DNA of 7,345 nt from Betaproteobacteria bacterium UBA6904 (GTDB taxonomy: Bacteria; Pseudomonadota; Gammaproteobacteria; Burkholderiales; SG8-39), in the NCBI GenBank assembly GCA_002451175.1, contig DKBI01000227.1, positions 399 through 7,743 on the forward strand, written 5' to 3'. This document shows, one piece after another, positions 1-5,345 of this stretch. The translations under genes were made by a program, and so were the position numbers. How positions within the stretch are numbered: position 1 is the first letter of the stretch; every line of letters starts with the position of its first letter. The notes under the pieces are model-generated. The model searched no databases and was not told the origin of the DNA. It saw only the letters and a list, made by a program, of their open reading frames with translations.

Positions 1-300
1 TGGATCAGCTCCATCGACCTGGAGAACATCGCCGTGGCGCACCCCGCGATCGCCGAGGCGGCGGTGATCGGCATCCGCCACCCGAAGTGGGACGAGCGGC
101 CGATCGTCGTCGCGATCAAGAAGCCCGGCGCCGAAGTGACGAAAGAGGAGCTGCTCAAGTTCTACGAGGGCAAGATCGCGAAGTGGTGGATGCCCGACGA
201 CGTGGTGTTCGTCGCCGAGCTGCCGCACACCGCCACGGGCAAGCTCTCGAAACTCACGCTGCGCCAGAAGTTCACCGACTACCGGCTGCCGGGGACATGA
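1..300 (+). CDS. AMP-dependent acyl-CoA synthetase, AlkK-like (3' end only)
   Basis: C-terminal 99 residues of an adenylate-forming acyl-CoA ligase; the reading frame is open from base 1 and ends at TGA 298-300, so the start lies upstream. The fragment begins [11 protein letters not shown], the hinge-following stretch of medium/long-chain acyl-CoA synthetases, continues through [12 protein letters not shown], and contains [11 protein letters not shown] and [10 protein letters not shown]. The lysine of TGK (codon 241-243) matches the A10-motif lysine that contacts acyl-adenylate during adenylation. By family the enzyme converts a carboxylic acid, ATP and CoA to acyl-CoA, AMP and PPi. The wording of these motifs is closest to what I recall of the AlkK-type fatty-acyl-CoA ligases. 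The substrate-binding N-terminal domain is not in the window, so chain length or ring preference is unknown. Its stop overlaps the start of the next gene (ATGA), which implies co-translation with the crotonase-fold gene. Confidence 0.93.
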   Translation, partial: WISSIDLENIAVAHPAIAEAAVIGIRHPKWDERPIVVAIKKPGAEVTKEELLKFYEGKIAKWWMPDDVVFVAELPHTATGKLSKLTLRQKFTDYRLPGT

Positions 301-1061
301 GCGGCGTCGGCCTCGAGATCCGGGACCGCGTGCTGCGCATCGAGATGGCGCGTCCCGAGAAGAAGAACGCGCTCACCGGGGCGATGTACGACGCGATGTC
401 GGACGCGCTGGATGCGGCCGAGCGCGATCCCGCGGTGCGCGTCGCGCTGATCCACGGCACGCGCGACTGCTTCACCGCGGGCAACGATCTCAAGGATTTC
501 CTCGAGCGGCCGCCGCACTCCGAGGCGAGCCCCGCGTTCCGCTTCATCCAGCGCATCGCCACCTTTCCGAAGCCGCTCATCGCGGCGGTGAACGGCGCCG
601 CGGTCGGCATCGGCACCACGCTCCTGTTGCATTGCGAACTGGTGTACGCCGCTCCGGGGACGCGCTTCCAGCTGCCCTTCGTGCCGCTCGGGGTGGTGCC
701 GGAGGCCGGATCGAGCGTGCTCCTGCCGCTGATCGCCGGCTACCAGCGTGCGGCGGAGCTGCTCATCCTCGGGCAGCCCTTCGGCGTGGAGAAGGCCTTC
801 GCCGCGGGCCTCGTCACGGAGGTGATTGCCGCGGAGGAGCTTCTCGAGTACGCGCGCGACGCGGCGCTCGGCGTGGCGGCGCTGCCGCCCGCCGCGGTGC
901 AGCAGGCCAAGGCGCTGATGAAGCGGCGCTTCGCGCCGTGGGTTGCGGAGGCGATGGCCGAAGAGGGCGCGATCTTCCGCGAGCGGCTCGCCTCCCCCGA
1001 GGCGAAGGAAGCGATGACCGCATTCTTCGAGAAACGCAAGCCCGACTTCTCGCGCTTCTGA
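297..1061 (+). CDS. Enoyl-CoA hydratase/isomerase family protein, isomerase-type active site
   Basis: A 254-residue crotonase-superfamily protein of normal length. The ATG at 297 overlaps the preceding TGA (ATGA); the same frame is open further upstream, but that part overlaps the ligase gene and does not look like crotonase. Landmarks are RPEKKNAL (19-26), the oxyanion-hole segment [10 protein letters not shown] (59-68), [10 protein letters not shown] (about 99-108) and [15 protein letters not shown] (about 127-140). Aligned by eye to rat mitochondrial crotonase, the two hydratase glutamates (E144, E164) are T108 and F128. A glutamate is instead present at E136, in a PEAGSS context like the PEG.SS segment of eukaryotic ECI2-type delta3,delta2-enoyl-CoA isomerases. 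I therefore infer double-bond isomerisation of an acyl-CoA rather than hydration. That fits a beta-oxidation context with the upstream ligase and the downstream MaoC and SDR genes. The protein is cytoplasmic, with no signal peptide. Confidence 0.92.
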   Translation: MSGVGLEIRDRVLRIEMARPEKKNALTGAMYDAMSDALDAAERDPAVRVALIHGTRDCFTAGNDLKDFLERPPHSEASPAFRFIQRIATFPKPLIAAVNGAAVGIGTTLLLHCELVYAAPGTRFQLPFVPLGVVPEAGSSVLLPLIAGYQRAAELLILGQPFGVEKAFAAGLVTEVIAAEELLEYARDAALGVAALPPAAVQQAKALMKRRFAPWVAEAMAEEGAIFRERLASPEAKEAMTAFFEKRKPDFSRF

Positions 1062-1074
1062 GCGCCGCGCCGCG

Positions 1075-1704
1075 TTGAGCAGCGTCCTCGCCTCGCTCCT
1101 CATCGCGGTGGACGTGGGGCACTACGCCGCCGAGCCGGGCGTCCTTTCGGCGCGCGGCCGGCCGGAGTTCGAGTACAACCGGGAGCTGGCGCTGGAGGTG
1201 CGCGAGGCGCTCCTCGCGGCGGGCTTCACGGTGCGCCTGATCGGCGAGCGGGGCGACTACGCCGTGCTGCATCACCGCACGCGCGACGCGAAGGGCGCCG
1301 CGCTGCTGATCTCCATCCATCACGATTCGGTGCGCGAGCGCTGGCTGCCGCAGGCCGACCAGTTCGCCGGCTTCTCGCTGTTCCTGTCGCGCGAGAATCC
1401 GGCGCGGGCGAAGGCGCTGGCGTGCGCGAGCGCGATCGGCGCGCGGCTGCGCGCGGCGGGGTTCACGCCTTCGCGCTACCATGCGGATCCGGTGCGCGGC
1501 GAAAACCGGCCCTTCGCCGACGAGACGAACGGCGTGCACTACTACGACAAGCTGGCGGTCAGCCGAACGGCGGCGATGCCCGCGCTGCTCGTGGAAGCGG
1601 GCGTCATCGTCAATCGCGAAGAGGAAGCCAGGATGCGCGACCCGGCAGCGCGCCGGCGCATCGCCGAGTCCATTGCCCAGGGGGTGCAGCAATGTCTGTC
1701 CTAA
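1075..1704 (+). CDS. N-acetylmuramoyl-L-alanine amidase (Amidase_3 family)
   Basis: A 209-residue zinc amidase domain with little else. By family, such enzymes cleave the amide bond between MurNAc and L-alanine of peptidoglycan in the periplasm. Visible landmarks are DVGH (H16, zinc ligand), RPEFEYN (E31, probable zinc ligand), LISIHHDS (H82, zinc ligand) and LLVEAGVIVN (E174, catalytic glutamate), in the family order and spacing. The start is TTG 1075, the first possible start after an in-frame stop at 1015-1017; a later GTG at 1108 would leave only a few residues before the zinc histidine. No convincing signal peptide is seen: the N-terminus is short and mildly hydrophobic and runs straight into the first strand. 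Upstream Shine-Dalgarno complementarity is poor, so the 13-bp gap after the crotonase gene suggests coupled translation. Its end overlaps the next gene by 13 bp. Its role among catabolic genes is unclear. Confidence 0.88.
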   Translation: MSSVLASLLIAVDVGHYAAEPGVLSARGRPEFEYNRELALEVREALLAAGFTVRLIGERGDYAVLHHRTRDAKGAALLISIHHDSVRERWLPQADQFAGFSLFLSRENPARAKALACASAIGARLRAAGFTPSRYHADPVRGENRPFADETNGVHYYDKLAVSRTAAMPALLVEAGVIVNREEEARMRDPAARRRIAESIAQGVQQCLS

Positions 1705-2582
1705 CGCACGAGTCCATCACGGCCAACGGCCTGCGCTTCCACTGCGCCCGCGCGGGAGCGGGCCGGCTGATGCTGTTTCTGCACGGGTTTCCCGAATTCT
1801 GGCGCGCGTGGCGCAAGCCGCTCGCGCATTTCGGCGCGCGCGGCTGGACGGCCGTCGCGCCGGATCTGCGCGGCTACAACCTGTCCGACAAGCCCGACGG
1901 GGTCGAGGCGTATCGGGCCCGGCACCTGGTCGCCGACATCGGCGCGCTCGCCGCGGCGTACGGCAGCGAGAAGTTCGTGCTGGTGGCGCACGACTGGGGC
2001 GGCGCGGCGGCCTGGGGTTTCGCGATGGCGCATCCCGAGCGCCTGTCGCACCTCGTGATCATCAACTCCCCGCACCCCTACACGTTCTGGCGCGAGCTGG
2101 TGAACAACCCCGCGCAGCGCAAGGCGAGCGAGTACATGCTGCTGTTTCGCAGCCCGAAGGCCGAGCGCGTGCTTTCGGAGAACGGCTACGCGCGGCTGCT
2201 GACCGCGTTCGCGGAATTCGGCAGCGACGTGATGACCGCGGAGGACCGCGCGGCGTACGTCGAGGCCTGGTCGCAGCCCGGCGCGCTCACCGGCGGACTC
2301 AACTACTATCGTGCCTCGCTCATGTATCCGCCGACCGACGCGGATCCGGGGCCGGCGAAGCTGCAGCTGAAGCCCGAGGATTTCCGGGTGCAGGTGCCGA
2401 CGCTGGTGCTGTGGGGCGAGCGGGACCGCGCCCTGCTGACCGGCTGCATCGAGGGACTCGAGCCGCTGATTCCGGATCTGCGGCTGGTGCGCGTGCCCGA
2501 GGCCTCGCACTGGATCGTGCACGAGCAGCCCGAGCGCGTGGCGCGCGAAATCGAATCCTTCGTCGGGCCCGCGGCCCGATAG
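1692..2582 (+). CDS. Alpha/beta hydrolase, epoxide hydrolase-like
   Basis: A 296-residue alpha/beta-hydrolase fold enzyme. The oxyanion-hole motif HGFP is at 31-34. The nucleophile elbow AHDWGG places an aspartate (D101) as nucleophile, as in epoxide hydrolases and haloalkane dehalogenases rather than serine esterases. The acid is probably D245 (WGERDRAL) and the base H273 (EASHW). Cap-domain tyrosines Y148 (ASEYMLLF) and Y205/Y206 (LNYYRA) sit where epoxide hydrolases carry the two tyrosines that activate the epoxide oxygen; together with NSPHP after the elbow this favours an epoxide hydrolase (EPHX4-like wording) over a dehalogenase. The predicted reaction is hydrolysis of an epoxide to a vicinal diol, with unknown substrate. 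The ATG at 1692 lies inside the amidase gene (13-bp overlap) and has an AGGGGG ribosome-binding sequence at 1679-1684. The longer upstream open frame overlaps the amidase and has no hydrolase character. Cytoplasmic. Confidence 0.92.
   Translation: MSVLTHESITANGLRFHCARAGAGRLMLFLHGFPEFWRAWRKPLAHFGARGWTAVAPDLRGYNLSDKPDGVEAYRARHLVADIGALAAAYGSEKFVLVAHDWGGAAAWGFAMAHPERLSHLVIINSPHPYTFWRELVNNPAQRKASEYMLLFRSPKAERVLSENGYARLLTAFAEFGSDVMTAEDRAAYVEAWSQPGALTGGLNYYRASLMYPPTDADPGPAKLQLKPEDFRVQVPTLVLWGERDRALLTGCIEGLEPLIPDLRLVRVPEASHWIVHEQPERVAREIESFVGPAAR
2563..2579 (+). other. Perfect 7-bp inverted repeat at the hydrolase/MaoC junction
   Basis: TCGGGCC (2563-2569), a 3-nt spacer CGC, then GGCCCGA (2573-2579) form a perfect GC-rich stem that ends one base before the TAG stop of the hydrolase gene. 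No T-tract follows, so it is not a canonical intrinsic terminator. It could act as an mRNA stabiliser or influence translation of the MaoC gene, whose ribosome binding site lies 16 bases downstream. At this GC content chance is a real alternative. Confidence 0.4.
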
Positions 2583-2594
2583 AATCCGCGGCCT

Positions 2595-2599
2595 GGAGG
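2595..2599 (+). promoter_or_regulatory. Ribosome binding site of the MaoC gene
   Basis: GGAGG at 2595-2599, with 4 nt before the ATG at 2604. It supports that start, although the spacing is shorter than usual. It is one of the few clear Shine-Dalgarno sequences within the operon. Confidence 0.6.
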
Positions 2600-2603
2600 C
2601 CCG

Positions 2604-3059
2604 ATGACCAAGACATCCCTCAGCCTGCGTGACCTGGAATCGAAGCTCGGCCAGGAGGTCGGCATCTCGCCGTGGGTCGAGATGAGCCAGGAGCGCATCG
2701 ACCTGTTCGCCAAGGCGACCGAGGATTTCCAGTGGATCCACGTCGACCCCGAGCGCGCGAAGCAATCGCCGTTCGGCACCACGATTGCGCACGGCTACCT
2801 GACGCTGTCGATGCTGCCGAAGCTCGCCGAGTCGACGTTCGAGTTCTCCGACCGCAAGATGGGCGTGAACTACGGGCTGAACCGCGTGCGCTTTACGGCC
2901 CCGGTCCCCGCCGGCTCGCGCATCCGCGGGCGCTTCACGCCGGTGAAGTTCGAGACGCTCGAGGGCGGCGTGCAGGTGACCATGCAGGTCGTCTTCGAGC
3001 GCGAGGGCAGCGACAAGCCGGTGATGGTCGCCGAGTCCATCGGGCGGCACTTCTACTGA
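2604..3059 (+). CDS. MaoC-family (R)-specific enoyl-CoA hydratase-like protein
   Basis: A 151-residue single hot-dog-fold protein, the usual length for stand-alone MaoC/NodN-type dehydratases. The hydratase-2 signature is clear: LFAKATEDFQWIHVDPERA, with the catalytic pair D41 and H46, followed by SPFGTTIAHGYLTLSML, the buried helix region. By family it reversibly hydrates trans-2-enoyl-CoA to (R)-3-hydroxyacyl-CoA, or catalyses a similar hydration on an unusual acyl-CoA. In this operon it is the only candidate with an intact hydratase active site, since the crotonase-fold protein lacks the canonical glutamates. It would therefore pair naturally with the FabG-like SDR, which acts on (R)-hydroxyacyl substrates in related systems (inference). 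It follows the hydrolase gene by 21 bp and precedes the cyclase-family gene by 5 bp. Cytoplasmic; the substrate is not predictable. Confidence 0.93.
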   Translation: MTKTSLSLRDLESKLGQEVGISPWVEMSQERIDLFAKATEDFQWIHVDPERAKQSPFGTTIAHGYLTLSMLPKLAESTFEFSDRKMGVNYGLNRVRFTAPVPAGSRIRGRFTPVKFETLEGGVQVTMQVVFEREGSDKPVMVAESIGRHFY

Positions 3060-3064
3060 GCCCC

Positions 3065-4108
3065 ATGAACCCGCGCTGGAAGCAGCGTCCGCCGGGCTCC
3101 AACTGGGGCGATTTCGGTCCCGAGGACCAGCGCGGCCGCATGAACTGGGTGACGCGCGAGAAGGTGCTGCAGGGCGTCGCCGAGGTGAAGGAAGGGCGCA
3201 CGTTCTGCCTGTCGCTGCCGCTCGACTATCCCGGAGGCAACGCGCTCAACCCGCGGCGCAACCCGCCGCGCCACTTCGCGACGGTGCGCGCGGGCAGGCA
3301 GAACTTCTGCTTTCCGCTGGCCGAGGAGAATCCGCTCCACACCGACGTGGTGTGCGACGACGTCGTGCTGCTCACGCTGCAGTACTCGACGCAGTGGGAC
3401 TCCTTCGCGCACATCGGCAGCCGCTTCGATGCCGACGGCGACGGGCAGCCGGAGATCGTCTTCTACAACGGCTTCCGCGCGGGCGAGCACGTGAAGCCCG
3501 CGGCGGAGAACCCGCGGGCCGAGCCGTGGGCGAAATTCGAGGGCGCCCGGGCCGAAGCGCTCGGCATCCACAACCTCGCCGAGCACGGCGCGCAGGGGCG
3601 CGGCGTGCTGGTGGACCTGCACGCGCATTTCGGCCGCGAGCGCCGGGCGGTGGGCTACGACGACCTGATGCGCGTGCTGGAGGCCGATCGCGTCGCGGTG
3701 GAAAAGGGCGACCTGGTGTGCCTGCACACGGGGTTCGCCGAAGTCATTCTCGAGCTGCGCAAGCACCCGGATCCGCGTCTTCTGCACCAGACCTGCACGG
3801 GACTCGACGGGCGCGACGACAAGCTGCTGCAGTGGGTGAGCGACTCGGGACTGGCGGCGCTCATCGCCGACAACTACGCGGTCGAGATCATTCCCGGCAG
3901 CCCGTTCAAGCCGATGGCGCACGCGTCGATGCCGCTGCACGAGCACTGCCTGTTCAAGAACGGCATCCATCTGGGCGAAATCTGGTACCTCACGGAGCTG
4001 GCGCGCTGGCTGCGCGAGCACGCGCGCAATCGTTTCCTGCTCACCGCGCCGCCGCTGCGGCTGCCGGGCGCCGTGGGCTCGCCCGCGACGCCGATCGCCA
4101 CCGTATGA
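3065..4108 (+). CDS. Cyclase-family (kynurenine formamidase-like fold) metal-dependent hydrolase
   Basis: A 347-residue protein of the cyclase/KynB-like family (Pfam Cyclase), whose members include kynurenine formamidases and isatin hydrolases that open amide or lactam bonds, and polyketide-related enzymes. It is longer than KynB (about 210 residues) because of an N-terminal extension (NWGDFGPEDQRGRMNWV) that I recall from a large poorly characterised subgroup. The metal motif normally written HxGTHxDxxxH reads QYSTQWDSFAH (106-116): D112 and H116 are kept, and both early histidines are glutamines (Q106, Q110). C-terminal elements LHEHC (H292, H294) and GIHLGEIW (E305) are present. An acidic DADGDGQPE loop (122-130) follows the metal motif. 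A hydrolytic ring-opening role on an operon intermediate is inference, and the altered ligands may mean a different metal site. The ATG at 3065 lies 5 bp after the MaoC stop, with only a weak ribosome binding site. Confidence 0.88.
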   Translation: MNPRWKQRPPGSNWGDFGPEDQRGRMNWVTREKVLQGVAEVKEGRTFCLSLPLDYPGGNALNPRRNPPRHFATVRAGRQNFCFPLAEENPLHTDVVCDDVVLLTLQYSTQWDSFAHIGSRFDADGDGQPEIVFYNGFRAGEHVKPAAENPRAEPWAKFEGARAEALGIHNLAEHGAQGRGVLVDLHAHFGRERRAVGYDDLMRVLEADRVAVEKGDLVCLHTGFAEVILELRKHPDPRLLHQTCTGLDGRDDKLLQWVSDSGLAALIADNYAVEIIPGSPFKPMAHASMPLHEHCLFKNGIHLGEIWYLTELARWLREHARNRFLLTAPPLRLPGAVGSPATPIATV

Positions 4109-4854
4109 GCAAGGTCGCGATCGTCACCGGTTCCGCCTCCGGCATCGGCGCGGCCACCGCGCTGGAGCTCTCGCGCCGCGGCTGGCGGGTGGTGGTCAAT
4201 TGCGCGAAGAGCGTGGACGCGGCGAACGACGTCGCCGCGCAGTGCCGCGACGCCATCGTCGTGCAGGCCGACGTCGGCCAGGACGCCGATTGCCGCCGCC
4301 TCGCGCAGGCGGCGCTCGAGCGCTGGGGGCGGCTCGATGCGCTCGTCAACAATGCGGGCGCGACGAAGTTCGTGCCGCACCCGAAGCTCGAGGACCTGAC
4401 CGACGAGGATTTCCTGCGCATCTACCGCGTCAACGTGGTGGCCGCGTTTCAGATGGCACGCGCCTGCGCGGCGGCGCTCAGGGAGTCGCGCGGGGCCGTG
4501 GTGAACGTGTCCTCGCTCGCGTCGTTCCTCGGCACGGGCTCCTCGATCGCCTATGCGGCCTCGAAGGGCGCGCTCAACACGCTCACGCTGTCGCTCGCGC
4601 GCGTGCTGGCGCCGGAGGTGCGGGTGAATGCGGTGCTGCCGGGCGTGGTGGACACGCCGTGGATGACCGAAGGCTACGGCGCCGAGCGCTACGCGCAGGT
4701 GCGCGCGCGGTTCACCGACCACGCGCCGCTCAAGGCCGCCTGCACGCCGGAGGATATCGCCGAGACGATCTGCTGGCTCGTTGAAGGAGGACGCATGATC
4801 ACGGGAGAGACGGTTTTCGTGGACGCGGGCTTTCATCTCGCGACGCCCCGATGA
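4105..4854 (+). CDS. SDR family NAD(P)-dependent oxidoreductase (FabG-like)
   Basis: A 249-residue classical short-chain dehydrogenase. The Rossmann glycine motif is TGSASGIG (8-15), NNAG is at 82-85, and the catalytic tetrad is N110 (RVNVV), S137 (NVSS), Y150 and K154 (YAASK). The C-terminal EGGRMITGETVFVDAGF is the standard closing strand. It oxidises an alcohol or reduces a ketone with NAD(P); a 3-hydroxyacyl-CoA from the adjacent MaoC hydratase is the natural guess. The segment after the second strand (VVNCAKS) resembles NADPH-using FabG proteins, but cofactor preference is uncertain. The ATG at 4105 overlaps the preceding TGA (ATGA), and its own TGA overlaps the next ATG, so it is translationally coupled on both sides. 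The frame is open upstream, but that part only shadows the cyclase gene. All catalytic residues are intact. Confidence 0.95.
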   Translation: MSKVAIVTGSASGIGAATALELSRRGWRVVVNCAKSVDAANDVAAQCRDAIVVQADVGQDADCRRLAQAALERWGRLDALVNNAGATKFVPHPKLEDLTDEDFLRIYRVNVVAAFQMARACAAALRESRGAVVNVSSLASFLGTGSSIAYAASKGALNTLTLSLARVLAPEVRVNAVLPGVVDTPWMTEGYGAERYAQVRARFTDHAPLKAACTPEDIAETICWLVEGGRMITGETVFVDAGFHLATPR

Positions 4855-5327
4855 GCACCGATTTCCGCAAGGATCTGGTCGCCCAGATGAAGAACCGGGC
4901 GCTCATCTACCTGGAGGTGTACGACGTGCTCGCCGAGGAGCTCGGCGCCGCGCGGGCCGAGGCGCTGCTGACGAAGGCGATCTACCGCCGTGGCCGCAGC
5001 GCCGGCGCGGCGCTGGCGAAGTACGGACCTTCGGATCTGCAGGGCCTGCGCGACGCGTTCCTCGCTGGCGTGCCGGGCGGCGCCGAACTCTTTCAGCCCG
5101 ACGTGCGCCGCGACGACGGCGAGCGCCTCGAGATCCAGCTCCGCGGCTGTCCGCTCAAGGACGCGTGGCGCGAGGCGGGGCTGCCCGAGGCGAAGGTCGA
5201 GACGCTGTGCCGCATCGCCGGCGCGGTGGACAAGGGTCTGTTCGAGGGCGCGGGGTTCCGGTTCGAGAATCGCACCTGGGCGCCGGGCGCCGAAGGCTGC
5301 TGCTTCCTCTCGATCCGCCGCGGGTGA
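4851..5327 (+). CDS. L-2-amino-thiazoline-4-carboxylate (ATC) hydrolase-like protein
   Basis: A 158-residue protein that I assign to the ATC-hydrolase-like family from its C-terminal half: CPLKDAW (C100), the LCRIAGAVDKGLFEG segment (C120, D128) and the closing GCCFLSI (C150, C151). The N-terminal half is helical, with YLEVYDVLAEELG and KAIYRRGRSAG, also typical. The characterised members open the thiazoline ring of ATC in the Pseudomonas cysteine route, but most homologues have no tested activity, so the name marks a fold and not a proven substrate. I see no neighbouring carbamoyl-cysteine hydrolase (AtcC-type) gene, which argues against the cysteine pathway here. The ATG at 4851 overlaps the SDR stop (ATGA) and has no Shine-Dalgarno of its own; translation probably depends on the SDR gene. 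No signal peptide or membrane segment. A gap of 18 bp precedes the GMC gene. Confidence 0.75.
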   Translation: MSTDFRKDLVAQMKNRALIYLEVYDVLAEELGAARAEALLTKAIYRRGRSAGAALAKYGPSDLQGLRDAFLAGVPGGAELFQPDVRRDDGERLEIQLRGCPLKDAWREAGLPEAKVETLCRIAGAVDKGLFEGAGFRFENRTWAPGAEGCCFLSIRRG

Positions 5328-5345
5328 CGGGGCCGGTCGCGCGTC

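Noticed and set aside
87..296. Upstream extension of the crotonase-fold gene to position 87.
   Set aside because: The extension is arginine-rich low-complexity shadow of the acyl-CoA ligase frame; crotonase similarity begins just after the ATG at 297, which has the ATGA overlap.
1422..1691. Upstream extension of the epoxide-hydrolase-like gene to 1422.
   Set aside because: It lies entirely within the amidase gene in another frame and shows no hydrolase sequence; ATG 1692 has a ribosome binding sequence and gives the normal family N-terminus.
1701..3050. A 449-codon minus-strand frame opposite the hydrolase and MaoC genes.
   Set aside because: Same composition artefact: no motifs, and opposite two well-supported genes.
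3352..4104. A longer SDR frame beginning at 3352.
   Set aside because: The added 251 residues are an arginine/alanine-rich shadow of the cyclase-family gene; the Rossmann strand starts directly at ATG 4105.
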